The notes beneath the pieces are model-generated. The model was not told the origin of the DNA. It was given only the letters and a program-made list of their open reading frames with translations, and made no database searches. Positions 1 to 11,714 of a stretch of 64,000 nt of DNA are shown here, one piece after another. The position numbers were made by a program, and so were the translations under genes. This stretch comes from Nostocales cyanobacterium HT-58-2 (GTDB taxonomy: Bacteria; Cyanobacteriota; Cyanobacteriia; Cyanobacteriales; Nostocaceae): assembly GCA_002163975.1 (NCBI GenBank), contig CP019636.1, positions 372,001-436,000 on the forward strand, in the 5' to 3' direction. Each line of letters begins with the position of its first letter. The stretch's first letter is position 1.

Positions 1-2256
1 GCCCAGGAAAGCGAAGAGAATTTGGTCAGTGGGGTTAATCCAGAAAACTTAGCTTATGTGATTTACACCTCAGGTTCTACAGGTCTGCCAAAAGGGGTCG
101 CTATGAAACAACTTCCCCTTTGCAATCTCATTCACTGGCAACTGGAAAATACTACCGTTTCTCATCAGGCAAAAACCCTGCAATTTTCACCCATCAGCTT
201 TGATGTCTCTTTCCAAGAAACATTCTCTACTTGGTGTGCGGGTGGAACTTTAGTCTTAATTGCAGACGATTTGCGACGTGATGCGTCGGCAATGCTCGCT
301 TTTCTCAACCAGAAATCGATTGAGAGACTTTTTCTACCTTTTGTTGCTTTACAGCAGCTTGCTGAGGTTGCCACTAGTTCAGAATCGGTGCCTAGCAGCT
401 TGAAGGAAATTATTACAGCTGGAGAACAGTTGCAGATTACTCCTGCCCTCACGAACCTGTTTAGCAGACTACCTGATTGTACTTTGCACAATCATTATGG
501 ACCATCTGAAAGCCATGTTGTCACTGCTCTTACCTTAGCTGATTCAGTTAACAGTTGGGTTGCTCTTCCACCGATTGGTCGCCCGATCGCCAACACCTCC
601 ATCTACATTCTTGACTCAAATTTACAACCAGTTCCCATAGGGGTACCTGGAGAACTCTATATTGGTGGTGTTGCACTGGCGCGAGGCTATCTCAATCGCC
701 CAGAGTTGACACAAGAAAAATTCATCTGTGATCCTTTTACCGAAGAAGAAGGAGCACGTCTGTACAAGACTGGGGACTTAGCTCGTTACTTAAACGATGG
801 CAACATTGAGTACCTTGGACGCATTGACAACCAAGTGAAGATACGAGGGTTCCGCATTGAGTTGGGAGAGCTAGAAGCTCTTCTGAACCAACATCCGGCT
901 GTACTCCAAGCTGTTGTTATTGTTCGTCAAGACATTCCTGGTGATAAACGCTTAGTTGCTTACGTTGTACCGGATCAAGATGCAGTAGTTACAACGAGTG
1001 AATTGCGTCATTTCCTTAAGGAAAAGCTGCCTGAGTACATGACACCTTCAGCTTTTGTGTTGTTGGAAGTGCTGCCCCTCACTCCCAGTGGCAAAATCAA
1101 CCGTCGCGCCCTTCCAGCACCTGACACAACGCTTGACCAACAAGCAAGTTATGTTGCCCCCTGTAATGAGACAGAACGCCAGCTAACCCAAATTTGGGAA
1201 GAAATTTTAGGAATCCAACCCGTTGGTGTCAGGGACAACTTCTTTGACCTAGGTGGACATTCCTTGCTTGCAGTGAAGTTATTCGCCCAAATAGAGAAGA
1301 AATTCGCCAAAAAACTACCCCTCGCTACTCTCTTCCAATCTGGTACAGTAGAAGCTCTTGCCCAATTGCTTTCTCCGGAAGAAGCAGTCAGTTCTCAGGT
1401 TTTAGGAGCAGAAGATAACCAAGAGAAATTAGAAAATTCTTGGTCATGTCTGGTTCCAATTCAACCTCAAGGTTCCAAACCACCTTTTTTCTGCATCCAT
1501 CCTTTGGGTGGAGAAGTTCTACGTTACCGCTCCTTAGCACTGCACTTGGGACCAGATCAACCATTCTATGGAATACAACCGCGAGGACTCGATGGAAAAC
1601 TGCCTCCCCTAACCAGAATTGAGGACATGGCAGCGCTTTACATTCAAGAAATCCAAACTATTCAACCAAATGGTCCTTATTATCTCGGGGGGTATTCACT
1701 AGGAGGCGTTATTGCTTGCGAAATGGCTCATCAACTTCGCAAGCAAGGTCAAGAAGTCGGTGTTCTCGCCATGTTTGATACTGGTCTTCCAGGTTCTACC
1801 CAGCGAGTGCCATTCATAGTGCGAATTTTCATCCACCTCTCAAACTTGTTACAACGAGGACCTACATACCTAAGGAAAAAAATTGTAAGTTGGAATCAGT
1901 GGGCTCAATACCAACTGCGGCATAAATACCTAACTTTCTTGGGAATTCAGGAGTCTTTGCCTGAAGATGACAAGCACTTCAATATTATGGACGCTAATAT
2001 GCTGGCTTGGACGGGATATAGTTACAAACCTTACTCAGGTCGGATCATTCTCTTGCGGACTGATGACAAAAGTGATGACTCACAAGACCATGCTGTTGGG
2101 GTTCAATCTGATCCATTCTTAGGTTGGGGCAAGATCATCACTGGCGGAATAGATCTCCATTACATTCCTGGCTCTCATACAACCTTATTTGATGAACCCC
2201 ATGTTCGGGTTCTGGCTGACAAATTGAAGGAGTACTTAGACAAGGCATATAAGTAG
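1..2256 (+). CDS. Non-ribosomal peptide synthetase, C-terminal part (A-PCP-TE), 5' end outside window
   Basis: The frame is open from base 1, so the gene is cut by the window edge; condensation and early adenylation regions lie upstream. Counting from the first ATG (base 22), adenylation core motifs follow in order: YTSGSTGLPKG (about residues 15-25), NHYGPSE (157-163), YKTGDL, GRIDNQVKIRGFRIELGE and the terminal SGKINRRAL lysine motif. The carrier domain has DNFFDLGGHSL with the phosphopantetheine serine at bases 1261-1263. A type I thioesterase follows, with GYSLGG (serine at 1696-1698), FDTG and a C-terminal GSHTT histidine. Aligned to GrsA-Phe positions, the specificity residues read D-V-Q-F-I-A-H-V-V plus the lysine, which matches the known proline codes. 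A terminal thioesterase means this is the last module, releasing a peptide whose final residue is probably proline. The product is not identifiable here. Confidence 0.93.
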   Translation, partial: AQESEENLVSGVNPENLAYVIYTSGSTGLPKGVAMKQLPLCNLIHWQLENTTVSHQAKTLQFSPISFDVSFQETFSTWCAGGTLVLIADDLRRDASAMLAFLNQKSIERLFLPFVALQQLAEVATSSESVPSSLKEIITAGEQLQITPALTNLFSRLPDCTLHNHYGPSESHVVTALTLADSVNSWVALPPIGRPIANTSIYILDSNLQPVPIGVPGELYIGGVALARGYLNRPELTQEKFICDPFTEEEGARLYKTGDLARYLNDGNIEYLGRIDNQVKIRGFRIELGELEALLNQHPAVLQAVVIVRQDIPGDKRLVAYVVPDQDAVVTTSELRHFLKEKLPEYMTPSAFVLLEVLPLTPSGKINRRALPAPDTTLDQQASYVAPCNETERQLTQIWEEILGIQPVGVRDNFFDLGGHSLLAVKLFAQIEKKFAKKLPLATLFQSGTVEALAQLLSPEEAVSSQVLGAEDNQEKLENSWSCLVPIQPQGSKPPFFCIHPLGGEVLRYRSLALHLGPDQPFYGIQPRGLDGKLPPLTRIEDMAALYIQEIQTIQPNGPYYLGGYSLGGVIACEMAHQLRKQGQEVGVLAMFDTGLPGSTQRVPFIVRIFIHLSNLLQRGPTYLRKKIVSWNQWAQYQLRHKYLTFLGIQESLPEDDKHFNIMDANMLAWTGYSYKPYSGRIILLRTDDKSDDSQDHAVGVQSDPFLGWGKIITGGIDLHYIPGSHTTLFDEPHVRVLADKLKEYLDKAYK

Positions 2257-2275
2257 GCAGACAGAATTTTTTGTA

Positions 2276-2303
2276 GGATGCGTTACGCAAGGCTAACGCA
2301 TCC
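2276..2303 (+). terminator. Hairpin downstream of the NRPS gene
   Basis: Perfect 10-bp inverted repeat (ggatgcgtta / taacgcatcc) with an 8-nt loop, starting 20 bases after the NRPS stop and followed by a short T-rich stretch. It may act as a terminator between the convergent NRPS and fghA genes. The same core words recur inside the 133-bp MITE copies at 7112 and 45873, so it may instead be a dispersed repeat. Confidence 0.5.
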
Positions 2304-2322
2304 TTTGCTTGGACAGTATGGG

Positions 2323-3207
2323 TTACGCTTCGCGCTTCCCATCGCTACATTTTTTCACGTCAAATAATTTTACTCCCAGTGAATCCGCATGATGCCGGAT
2401 GTGATCCTCAATAAAACTGGCTATGAAATAATAACTGTGGTCGTAACCTTCTTGATAACGCAAGTGTAACGGCTGATTCACCGCCGCACAAGCTTGCTCA
2501 AACACCTCAGGTAGCAACTGATCTTTGAGAAATTTATCAGCCGTGCCTTGGTCGATGAGAATAGGACTATGGTATCCAACTTGCCTTACCAATTCACTGG
2601 CATCATAGGCACGCCAACTTTCTTTATTGTCACCAAGGTATCGACTAAACGCCTTTTGGCCCCAAGGACAACGCATTGGTGCGGCAATAGGTGCAAAGGC
2701 TGAGACTGATTTGTATTGCTGGGGGTTTCTCATAGCGCAGACAAGTGCACCATGCCCTCCCATTGAATGACCAAAAATACCTTGCTGACTCGGCTGTACA
2801 GGAAAATGTTCGGCAATCAAAGCAGGTAATTCTTGAACAACATAGCTATACATTCGATAGTGAGATGCCCATGGTTCCACAGTCGCATCTACATAAAAGC
2901 CTGCACCTGTACCAAAGTCCCAGTCGTCGTCTTCACCAGGAATACCAGTATTGCGGGGGCTAGTGTCCGGTGCTACTAGCATTAAACCGTATTTTGCTGC
3001 ATATTGCTGTGCGCCGGATTTCACCATAAAGTTCTCTTCCGTACAAGTCAAACCAGAGAGAAAATAGAGAACTGGCACAGGTTTGTGAGTCGCTTGGGGT
3101 GGTTGGTAGACGGCAAAGCGCATTTCCCCATGACAAGTCGAGGAAGGATGAGAGTAAAAGCCGAGTTTGCCACCAAAGCATTTATATTCTGAAAGGAGGT
3201 TGAGCAT
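2323..3207 (-). CDS. fghA: S-formylglutathione hydrolase
   Basis: An esterase D-type alpha/beta hydrolase of 294 residues that hydrolyses S-formylglutathione to formate and glutathione, the second step of glutathione-dependent formaldehyde oxidation. The nucleophile elbow is GHSMGG; the acidic residue is in DQGTADKFL and the histidine in GYDHSYYF. The family signature [12 protein letters not shown] forms the oxyanion region. I chose the ATG at 3207 ([19 protein letters not shown]), which has a GGAG about 9 nt upstream; an upstream ATG at 3261 would add 18 residues that look non-homologous. It lies 153 bases downstream of frmA on the same strand, so the two probably form a formaldehyde-detoxification operon. 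The C-terminus carries about 20 residues that may not belong to the core fold. Confidence 0.93.
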   Translation of the reverse strand: MLNLLSEYKCFGGKLGFYSHPSSTCHGEMRFAVYQPPQATHKPVPVLYFLSGLTCTEENFMVKSGAQQYAAKYGLMLVAPDTSPRNTGIPGEDDDWDFGTGAGFYVDATVEPWASHYRMYSYVVQELPALIAEHFPVQPSQQGIFGHSMGGHGALVCAMRNPQQYKSVSAFAPIAAPMRCPWGQKAFSRYLGDNKESWRAYDASELVRQVGYHSPILIDQGTADKFLKDQLLPEVFEQACAAVNQPLHLRYQEGYDHSYYFIASFIEDHIRHHADSLGVKLFDVKKCSDGKREA

Positions 3208-3360
3208 CAATGAAAATCTCCAGCGATCGCATATCTTCGTATTCTTCTCTTCTTCCGTCACCAGACGCTGCGCGAAAGAGACGGCTTTCGCTGAACGTGT
3301 CTTTGCGGTTCAAATATTCTTTTTTAACCATAAAAACGAGAAGAACACGAAGAAATTCAT

Positions 3361-4470
3361 CTAAAACGTCACCACACTACGAATTGATTCACCCTTGTGC
3401 ATCAAATCAAAAGCATCATTTATCTGCTCAATCGGCATCACATGGGTAATCAAATCATCAATATTAATCTTCCCCTGCATATACCAATCAACAATTTTCG
3501 GCACATCAGTACGCCCTCTTGCCCCACCAAATGCCGTCCCTTTCCACACGCGCCCAGTCACAAGTTGAAAAGGACGAGTGCGAATTTCCTCGCCTGCACC
3601 AGCAACACCGATAATCACGCTGACTCCCCAACCTTTGTGACAGCATTCCAAAGCTTGGCGCATGACATTCACATTACCAATGCATTCAAAACTGTAATCA
3701 GCACCGCCTTTGGTTAAGTCAACCAAATAGGCAACCAAATCTCCCTCAACTTCCTTGGGATTGACGAAGTGAGTCATGCCAAACTTTTCTGCCAAAGCCC
3801 TCTTGTTGGGATTGAGATCTACCCCCACAATCATATTGGCTCCCACCATCCGTGCCCCTTGGATGACATTTAAGCCAATACCACCCAAACCGAAAACCAC
3901 CACATTCGCGCCCGGTTCCACTTTGGCTGTATTGATGACTGCACCAATTCCCGTTGTCACACCGCAACCAATGTAACAAACTTTATCAAACGGCGCATCC
4001 TCCCGAATTTTTGCCACAGCGATTTCCGGCAGCACTGTATAGTTAGCAAAGGTAGATGTGCCCATGTAGTGATGAATCATTTGCCCATCAATCGAGAACC
4101 GACTGGTGCCATCGGGCATGACACCACGTCCTTGAGTGGCGCGGATCGCCTGACACAGATTTGTTTTGAAGCTTAGACAATATTCGCACTGACGGCATTC
4201 AGGGGTGTACAGAGGAATCACATGATCCCCAGGCTTTACACTCGTCACGCCTTCCCCCACCTCCACAACAACACCAGCACCTTCATGTCCTAAAATTGCT
4301 GGAAATAAACCCTCGGGATCGGCACCAGAAAGAGTAAAAGCATCGGTATGGCAAACTCCGCTCGCTTTTATCTCGACCAAGACCTCCCCAGCTTGGGGTC
4401 CTTCTAGTTTAACTGTTTCAATACTCAACGGCTTACCAGGACCGTGAGCCACTGCTGCTTTTATTTCCAA
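3361..4470 (-). CDS. frmA: S-(hydroxymethyl)glutathione dehydrogenase / class III alcohol dehydrogenase
   Basis: A zinc-dependent medium-chain dehydrogenase of 369 residues. It oxidises the spontaneous formaldehyde-glutathione adduct to S-formylglutathione with NAD, and class III enzymes also reduce S-nitrosoglutathione. Visible features: the catalytic zinc ligands in GVCHTD and GHEGAG, a structural zinc knot with four cysteines in [15 protein letters not shown], and the Rossmann motif GLGGIGLN. The length and the sequence around [12 protein letters not shown] are typical of class III. The start is TTG at 4470, supported by an AAGGAGGG Shine-Dalgarno sequence six bases upstream and by the [15 protein letters not shown] start expected for the family. 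fghA follows on the same strand. Confidence 0.95.
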   Translation of the reverse strand: MEIKAAVAHGPGKPLSIETVKLEGPQAGEVLVEIKASGVCHTDAFTLSGADPEGLFPAILGHEGAGVVVEVGEGVTSVKPGDHVIPLYTPECRQCEYCLSFKTNLCQAIRATQGRGVMPDGTSRFSIDGQMIHHYMGTSTFANYTVLPEIAVAKIREDAPFDKVCYIGCGVTTGIGAVINTAKVEPGANVVVFGLGGIGLNVIQGARMVGANMIVGVDLNPNKRALAEKFGMTHFVNPKEVEGDLVAYLVDLTKGGADYSFECIGNVNVMRQALECCHKGWGVSVIIGVAGAGEEIRTRPFQLVTGRVWKGTAFGGARGRTDVPKIVDWYMQGKINIDDLITHVMPIEQINDAFDLMHKGESIRSVVTF

Positions 4471-4476
4471 AATCCG

Positions 4477-4484
4477 CCCTCCTT
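4477..4484 (-). promoter_or_regulatory. Strong Shine-Dalgarno that fixes the TTG start of frmA
   Basis: On the minus strand the sequence AAGGAGGG sits six bases before a TTG codon, and there is no in-frame ATG nearby. This is a near-consensus ribosome-binding site and makes the TTG start convincing. Confidence 0.75.
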
Positions 4485-4866
4485 ATCAAGAATTTACTCA
4501 TTCACGCATTCAAAGTATGCCGCTTTACGGGCACTCTACGCATAGACTTCATCAATGCATAGCGTTTACAAAATAGAAAGCCAGTTCTTGCATATGTCCT
4601 GCCAGGATACTGTATGCAAATTGAATTTATCTTGCATTACTTAGGTGTCATTAGATAAAATGCACTGTACTATTTGTTTTTCCTAAATTTGTATCTTTTT
4701 TCTCTGAACAAGAACCGTTATAAATATAATGTTGCTGTACCCGATAGTGCCATTCTCTAGTTACATTGGATAGAAGCGGTAGCAGCTTTTCTGGCAACAG
4801 CAGTGTGTCAGCAGCAACTACTCTGTATATTTGTCCACCACTAGATTACACTTATTTTTCTAGCCT
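4485..4866. other. Divergent intergenic region between frmA and avtA
   Basis: About 380 AT-rich bases between divergent genes, which must hold both promoters. I see no ORF, repeat or RNA gene. The stretch around 4640-4665 (TTAGATAAAATGC) has a -10-like word but no clear -35 partner, so I call no promoter. Confidence 0.5.
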
Positions 4867-6150
4867 ATGAACCCTGCCCTGACTCAATTCGGCGTCCATA
4901 TGTCCAACCTGACTGGTGTTAGAGCCATTATGAAGGACATTATTGAAACTTTACGAGCTAGTGCGGGGCAGCAATTAATTAATTTGAGTGCTGGAAATCC
5001 ATTAATTTTGCCCGAAGTAGAACAATTATGGCGAGATTGCACAGCACAATTGCTAGCTAGCCCAGAATATGGTGAAGTTATTTGTCGCTATGGTTCAAGT
5101 CAAGGCTATGCACCACTGATTGAAGCAATTGTTGAAGATTTTAATCAGCGCTATGGGTTAAATTTAAGCGATCGCAACGTTCTTGTCACTCCAGGAAGTC
5201 AAAGTCTTTACTTCTACGCCGCTAATGCTTTTGGAGGGTACACGGCTAGTGGAGAACTGAAAAAAATCGTTCTGCCTCTCAGTCCCGACTACACAGGTTA
5301 TGGTGGTGTTTGCTTAGTTCCAGAAGCTTTGATTGCCTACAAACCCGCTTTAGATATCGACGCAGCAGCACACAAGTTTAAATATCGCCCCGACTTCAGC
5401 AAACTGTCAATTACAGACAAAACTGGTTGCGTTATCTTTTCTCGCCCCTGCAACCCTACGGGTAATGTCCTCACTGATGATGAAGTGAAGAAAATTGCTG
5501 CCCTTGCTGAGCCTTACAATGTGCCTGTGTTAATAGACTCGGCTTATGGTCTTCCCTTCCCGGCGCTAAACTTTACCCAGATGAGCCCAATATTCGGCAA
5601 GAACATCCTCCACTGCATGACTTTGTCCAAAGCTGGATTACCAGGAGAACGCATTGGCATTGCTGTTGGGGATGAACGGGTGATTCAACCTCTAGAGTCT
5701 TTCCAGACAAATGCCTGTCTCCATGCATCACGCTATGGACAAGCCATAGCAGCGCTTGCCATTAAATCTGGTGCTTTGGCAGAAATTTCGACGCAAGTCA
5801 TCCGCCCATTCTATCAGAATAAGTTTACTGTTTTGGAAAGCACATTAAACGAAGCAATGCCCAAGGATTTACCTTGGTTCCTCCATCGTGGTGAGGGAGG
5901 AATTTTTGCGTGGTTGTGGTTGCAGGATCTGCCAATAACCGACTGGGAATTGTACCAGGAACTTAAGCGTGTAGGTGTTATAGTTGTCCCTGGTAGTACT
6001 TTCTTCCCTGGTTTAGAGGAAGAGTGGGAACACAAGCAGCAGTGTGTCCGTGTTAGCCTCACCGGTAGTGATGAGGAAATTGCTACGGGTATGCAGCGTT
6101 TGGCGAAAGTGGTACAACAGCTTTATCAGCGTGCTGCTGTAAGTGCTTAA
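4867..6150 (+). CDS. avtA: Valine--pyruvate aminotransferase (AvtA-type)
   Basis: A fold-type I PLP-dependent aminotransferase of 427 residues that exchanges the amino group between valine or alanine and the matching 2-oxo acids. The PLP lysine is in [13 protein letters not shown]; the cofactor-binding aspartate and tyrosine are in [11 protein letters not shown], and [10 protein letters not shown] is the usual asparagine-proline motif. The C-terminal [14 protein letters not shown] matches AvtA rather than general class I aminotransferases. The ATG start has no strong Shine-Dalgarno, but the N-terminus ([20 protein letters not shown]) looks like the family start. The rimM reading frame begins just after its stop. 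Confidence 0.88.
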   Translation: MNPALTQFGVHMSNLTGVRAIMKDIIETLRASAGQQLINLSAGNPLILPEVEQLWRDCTAQLLASPEYGEVICRYGSSQGYAPLIEAIVEDFNQRYGLNLSDRNVLVTPGSQSLYFYAANAFGGYTASGELKKIVLPLSPDYTGYGGVCLVPEALIAYKPALDIDAAAHKFKYRPDFSKLSITDKTGCVIFSRPCNPTGNVLTDDEVKKIAALAEPYNVPVLIDSAYGLPFPALNFTQMSPIFGKNILHCMTLSKAGLPGERIGIAVGDERVIQPLESFQTNACLHASRYGQAIAALAIKSGALAEISTQVIRPFYQNKFTVLESTLNEAMPKDLPWFLHRGEGGIFAWLWLQDLPITDWELYQELKRVGVIVVPGSTFFPGLEEEWEHKQQCVRVSLTGSDEEIATGMQRLAKVVQQLYQRAAVSA

Positions 6151-6187
6151 ACCAATCGCAGACGACGCAGAGTCATTAGAGGAAAAG

Positions 6188-6832
6188 ATGAAGGAGAAGG
6201 AGACTAGGGGAAATAAGGGAAATAAGGGAGATGGGGTCACAAAATCTCCCTCATCCTTACCAATCCCTACTCCTGAAGGTTGGCTAGAAATTGGCTCGAT
6301 TGTGGCACCCCAAGGATTGTACGGAGAGATGCGGATTTATCCCAACACGGACTTCCCCGAACGCTTTGAGGTGCCTGGTAAACGGTGGTTATTGCGTCCT
6401 GATAAGACGGAACCACAAGCCGTAGAATTACTGGCGGGACGTTATATTGAAGGTAGGAATTTATATATTATTAAATTAGCTGGTATAGACAATCGCAACC
6501 AAGTTGAGGAGTTGCGTGGTTGTAAGTTGATGGTGCCCCAGAGCGATCGCCCCCAGTTAGGAGAGGATGAATATCATGTCGTAGATTTGATTGGCTTGCC
6601 AGTCTTTCAGCAGGAATCTGGTGAACTTGTTGGTACAGTGGTGGATGTTCTTTCTGCAGGTAATGATTTGTTGGAAGTGGAAATACAAACTTCCAAAGAC
6701 GAAAAACAAAAGACCAAAAACCAGAAACCAAAAACTGTTTTGATTCCATTTGTCAAAGCTATAGTGCCAGTTGTAGATTTAGAAGCCTGTCGCATTGAAA
6801 TCACTCCACCAACTGGATTGCTTGAAATTTAA
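6188..6832 (+). CDS. rimM: Ribosome maturation factor RimM, with low-complexity insertions
   Basis: RimM binds ribosomal protein S19 and helps mature the 30S subunit head. The N-terminal RimM domain is visible from [17 protein letters not shown] through the RGCKLMV strand, followed by a PRC-barrel domain with [13 protein letters not shown] and [12 protein letters not shown] chose the ATG at 6188; a GTG at 6143 would overlap the avtA stop by eight bases. Two parts look inserted. The first is a lysine/glycine/asparagine-rich leader made from repeated gggaaataa DNA. The second is a lysine-rich stretch (about 6696-6738) made from repeated aaaacc DNA, which splits the PRC-barrel between EVEIQ and TVLIPF. 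Both keep the frame. Confidence 0.9.
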   Translation: MKEKETRGNKGNKGDGVTKSPSSLPIPTPEGWLEIGSIVAPQGLYGEMRIYPNTDFPERFEVPGKRWLLRPDKTEPQAVELLAGRYIEGRNLYIIKLAGIDNRNQVEELRGCKLMVPQSDRPQLGEDEYHVVDLIGLPVFQQESGELVGTVVDVLSAGNDLLEVEIQTSKDEKQKTKNQKPKTVLIPFVKAIVPVVDLEACRIEITPPTGLLEI

Positions 6833-7401
6833 TATTATCTGTTTTTGGATATCAATAAATATTTAAAAAAATTGGTATTTTTTATTTTTAATTAAGGCTT
6901 AACCTGAATAGGTATTGTCAGCTTATATCGAAGTAGCCTCTATCCAAAGATATATTTATATAGTTCCATTATAAAAATTTTCTGCTTTACTAATCAAAAA
7001 CTTTAGTTTTGATTTTAAATAAAATATTTATTAAAAGTTATCCAAACAAAATTTTCATCTGCTAACCTTTCATAATGGTTATGAAAAGTATCTATTGAGA
7101 TTTTTCTAAATTAGAACTCTTGCACGAATATTTTGTGTAAGGGAATGAGAAAGTAAAGCAGCGCAACAAATCTCAGAAGATGCGTTACGGACTTCGTCCT
7201 AACACATCCTACAAATCTTTTATAGCATTCATGCAAGAGGTCTATTCAATAAAATAATCGAGTAGCTTTCACCGCTACTAATCTCAAGATTTCTAGATGA
7301 TTACTGAAAGCTTTATCATAGGTATGATGAACTATTACCAGCAGACAACTAAACTTCGATTGTGGTGATTTTATAAAAACCCTTTTGTAAGGAGTTTCGA
7401 T
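6833..7401. other. AT-rich intergenic region carrying a MITE, upstream of xfp
   Basis: A 569-base gap with no credible ORF. The first 280 bases are very AT-rich; the 133-bp MITE occupies 7112-7244; the remainder (7245-7401) leads to the xfp ribosome-binding site TAAGGAG at 7388-7394 and probably holds the xfp promoter. Confidence 0.6.
7112..7244. mobile_element. 133-bp MITE-like element, copy 1
   Basis: The element begins TAGAACTCTTGCACGAAT and ends ATTCATGCAAGAGGTCTA. The end is the inverted complement of the start with two mismatches in 18, so it has terminal inverted repeats. An almost identical 133-bp copy lies at 45873-46005, with about three differences by eye. Inside is a hairpin (gatgcgtta / taacacatc). 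The TA at both ends suggests insertion at TA, as for IS630/Tc1-mariner-type MITEs. It has no coding capacity. Confidence 0.75.
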
Positions 7402-9783
7402 ATGACTCTAGCAAGCCCTCCACAAACAAAGTCTTTAACAGCTGAAGAACTGCAGAAGATGAACGCCTATTGGCGTGCAGCTAATTATCTTTCCGTTGGG
7501 CAAATATATCTACTCGATAATCCTCTTCTGAAAGAACCGCTGAAGGTGGAACACATCAAACCCAGACTTTTGGGTCACTGGGGAACAACTCCGGGTCTTA
7601 ACTTTATCTACGTTCATCTCAACCGGATCATCAAAAAGTATGACCAGGATATGATCTACATTGCTGGTCCTGGTCATGGTGGTCCTGGAATAGTTGCAAA
7701 CGTTTACTTAGAAGGCACCTACAGTGAGTACTATCCCAACATTTCCCAAGATGCTGAGGGAATCAAGAAACTCTTCAAACAATTCTCATTCCCTGGCGGT
7801 GTTGGTAGCCATTGCACTCCCGAACTTCCTGGTTCTATTCACGAAGGCGGTGAACTTGGTTACTCTCTGTTCCATGCCTACGGTGCTGCTTTTGATAACC
7901 CCGACCTCATTGTTGCTTGTGTGATTGGCGATGGCGAAGCGGAAACGGGACCTCTCGCGACAAGCTGGCACTCTAACAAGTTCCTCAACCCCGCCAGAGA
8001 TGGAGCGGTCCTCCCCATCCTGCACCTCAACGAGTACAAAATTGCCAACCCAACAGTGCTTTCACGGATCAGCCATGAGGAGTTAGAGAATTTATTTTTA
8101 GGCTATGGCTACAAACCTTACTTTGTGGAAGGTTCCGATCCAGAAAAGATGCATCAGCTGATGGCAGCAACCCTGGATACTGTCATTCACGAAATCAAAG
8201 AAATTCAGGAAGATGCTCGTAATAACGGCTTCAGTAAGCGTCCGCAATGGCCCGTGATTATCCTAAGAAGCCCAAAAGGTTGGACGGGACCCAAGGAAGT
8301 CGATGGTGAAAAGACAGAAGGTTTTTGGCGATCGCACCAAGTACCTTTTGGGGAGTTGGCAAGTAAGCCAGAACACATCAAACTGCTAGAAGAGTGGTTG
8401 AGGAGTTACAAGCCTGAAGAACTCTTTGATGAGAAGGGTAGATTTATTCCAGAACTTGCACAACTCGCTCCCAAAGGAAAGCGACGCATGGGTGACAATC
8501 CTCATGCCAACGGCGGTCTCCTGTTACGCGACTTGAGAATGCCTGATTTTCGCAATTATGCGGTTGATGTTTCTGAACCAGGCAGAGTTATTGCCGAAGC
8601 CACCAAGGTGACGGGGAAATTCCTGCGGGATGTGATGAAACTTAATTCGGAGTCTCGAAATTTCCGTATGTTTGCTCCGGACGAAACCAAGTCCAATCGC
8701 TTGGATGCTGTGTTTGAAGCAACAGACAGGACTTGGGTAGCTGACACATATCCTTATGACGTCAACTTGTCTCCCGACGGTCGAGTGATGGAAATACTTA
8801 GTGAAAACGCCTGTCAGGGGTGGTTGGAAGGATACCTTCTCACTGGTCGCCACGGCTTCTTTTCCTGTTATGAGGCGTTCATCCACATCGTAGACTCCCA
8901 GTTCAACCAGCACGCCAAGTGGCTTGATACTAGTCAGGACGTTCCCTGGCGCAGACCTATTGCTTCGCTCAACTACTTGCTCACCTCCCATGTTTGGCGG
9001 CAAGACCACAACGGCTTTTCTCACCAAGACCCTGGTTTTATCGACCTTGCGGTCAACAAGAAAGCAAAGGTGATTCGGGTGTATTTGCCCCCCGATGCTA
9101 ATTGTTTGCTGTCGGTTACTGACCATTGTTTGCGCAGCCGTGACTATGTCAACGTCATCGTTGCAGGAAAGCAACCTGCTTTGCAATATTTGAATATGGA
9201 TGCAGCAATTAAGCACTGCACCAAAGGTCTCAGTATTTGGGAATGGGCTAGTAATGACCAAGGTAGTGAACCAGATGTGGTAATGACGTGTGCAGGAGAC
9301 GTTCCCACAATGGAAACCTTGGCAGCAGTGGACATCTTGCGTCAGAACTTCCCAGATCTCAAAGTACGGGTGGTGAACGTCGTAGATTTGATGAAACTTC
9401 AACCTGAGAGTGAACACCCTCATGGGCTGAGTGACAAAGACTTCGATAGTATTTTTACCACTGACAAGCCGATTATCTTTGCCTTCCACGGTTATCCTTG
9501 GTTAATCCACCGTTTAACCTATCGCCGCACCAATCACAAGAATTTGCACGTGCGGGGTTACAAGGAAGAAGGAACGACCACCACACCCTTTGATATGACC
9601 GTCGTCAACGATTTGGATCGCTTCCACCTAGCTATGGATGTTATCAACCGTGTCCCGCAGCTAGGCTATAAGGCAGCTTATGTCAAGCAGATGCTGCAAG
9701 ATAAACTGATTGAACATAAGCACTACATTGCCGAGTACGGCGAAGATATACCGGAAATTCAGAACTGGAAATGGCCCTATTAA
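7402..9783 (+). CDS. xfp: Phosphoketolase (xylulose-5-phosphate / fructose-6-phosphate)
   Basis: A thiamine-diphosphate enzyme of 793 residues that splits xylulose-5-phosphate or fructose-6-phosphate with phosphate into acetyl phosphate plus glyceraldehyde-3-phosphate or erythrose-4-phosphate. Family motifs are present: [18 protein letters not shown], the thiamine/Mg motif [11 protein letters not shown], and [16 protein letters not shown] in the pyrimidine domain. The length is full for the XFP_N-XFP-XFP_C architecture. A Shine-Dalgarno TAAGGAG lies seven bases before the ATG. The gene opens a plus-strand block with gap1, pgm and ackA: acetyl phosphate can go to acetate and ATP through AckA, and glyceraldehyde-3-phosphate to Gap1. 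It appears to be a single-gene transcript, because a strong hairpin follows the stop. Confidence 0.97.
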   Translation: MTLASPPQTKSLTAEELQKMNAYWRAANYLSVGQIYLLDNPLLKEPLKVEHIKPRLLGHWGTTPGLNFIYVHLNRIIKKYDQDMIYIAGPGHGGPGIVANVYLEGTYSEYYPNISQDAEGIKKLFKQFSFPGGVGSHCTPELPGSIHEGGELGYSLFHAYGAAFDNPDLIVACVIGDGEAETGPLATSWHSNKFLNPARDGAVLPILHLNEYKIANPTVLSRISHEELENLFLGYGYKPYFVEGSDPEKMHQLMAATLDTVIHEIKEIQEDARNNGFSKRPQWPVIILRSPKGWTGPKEVDGEKTEGFWRSHQVPFGELASKPEHIKLLEEWLRSYKPEELFDEKGRFIPELAQLAPKGKRRMGDNPHANGGLLLRDLRMPDFRNYAVDVSEPGRVIAEATKVTGKFLRDVMKLNSESRNFRMFAPDETKSNRLDAVFEATDRTWVADTYPYDVNLSPDGRVMEILSENACQGWLEGYLLTGRHGFFSCYEAFIHIVDSQFNQHAKWLDTSQDVPWRRPIASLNYLLTSHVWRQDHNGFSHQDPGFIDLAVNKKAKVIRVYLPPDANCLLSVTDHCLRSRDYVNVIVAGKQPALQYLNMDAAIKHCTKGLSIWEWASNDQGSEPDVVMTCAGDVPTMETLAAVDILRQNFPDLKVRVVNVVDLMKLQPESEHPHGLSDKDFDSIFTTDKPIIFAFHGYPWLIHRLTYRRTNHKNLHVRGYKEEGTTTTPFDMTVVNDLDRFHLAMDVINRVPQLGYKAAYVKQMLQDKLIEHKHYIAEYGEDIPEIQNWKWPY

Positions 9784-9801
9784 AGGAATTGTGAATGGGT
9801 T

Positions 9802-9832
9802 GCTGGCGTTGAGGGGAAACCCCAACGCCAGC
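9802..9832 (+). terminator. Hairpin terminator after xfp
   Basis: Ten-base perfect arms (gctggcgttg / caacgccagc) enclose a G-run and C-run that can extend the stem, 19 bases past the xfp stop. There is no T-run afterwards, so it may be an RNA-stabilising hairpin rather than an intrinsic terminator. Confidence 0.55.
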
Positions 9833-11305
<1,473 letters not shown>

Positions 11306-11315
11306 TTTCAAACAT

Positions 11316-11355
11316 TTCGTAATTCGTAATTAGGTTAGTCATTACGAATTACGAA
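11316..11355 (+). terminator. Terminator of gap1
   Basis: A perfect 15-bp inverted repeat (ttcgtaattcgtaat / attacgaattacgaa) with a 10-nt loop, starting 11 bases after the gap1 stop and followed by TTTTG. Confidence 0.7.
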
Positions 11356-11427
11356 TTTTGAATGTGAAGTACCCCTTTTTGCTTCGCTGAAAAAGGGGCT
11401 TCCAATTTCAGTTCTGCAACGACGGTC

Positions 11428-11660
11428 TTATTCGTCTTTTGGGTTTCCCGTCTCATCCGCCGATGCCTCTTCAAACTTGTGTTTGATTTGGTCTGACTCA
11501 GCGTCCACAGGCAGACACCCGCCTCCCGCAGGTGTATAACTTTACGTACAACATGGCTTGGCTTGTTTTTCCCATAGGACGTAACCTTACGAACCAGTGG
11601 TCATGTTTTTCCCTGATCTACCGATTTATCTGCGGCAAGGTTCGTACACCTACTTTGAAG
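11428..11660 (-). pseudogene. Decayed tnpB 3' end (putative)
   Basis: On the minus strand a frame ending at the TAA 11430-11428 reads SYTPAGGGCLPVDAES then DQIKHKFEEASADETGNPKD. A stop precedes it, and the adjacent frame continues upstream with PMGKTSQAMLYVKLYT. This looks like the variable tail of a TnpB-type protein broken by at least one frameshift. The position just inside the element's right-end hairpin fits tnpB and its overlapping guide RNA. I could not find the zinc-finger or RuvC motifs, so the family call is tentative. Confidence 0.35.
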
Positions 11661-11714
11661 TTAGCCTGTCTGTTCAATACGGTCAGGTGGGTCAACGACC
11701 ATTGACATACTAGC

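Noticed and set aside
8524..9489. 321-codon open frame on the minus strand inside xfp
   Set aside because: It is antisense to the well-supported phosphoketolase gene, has no family likeness, and its openness follows from the codon use of xfp.
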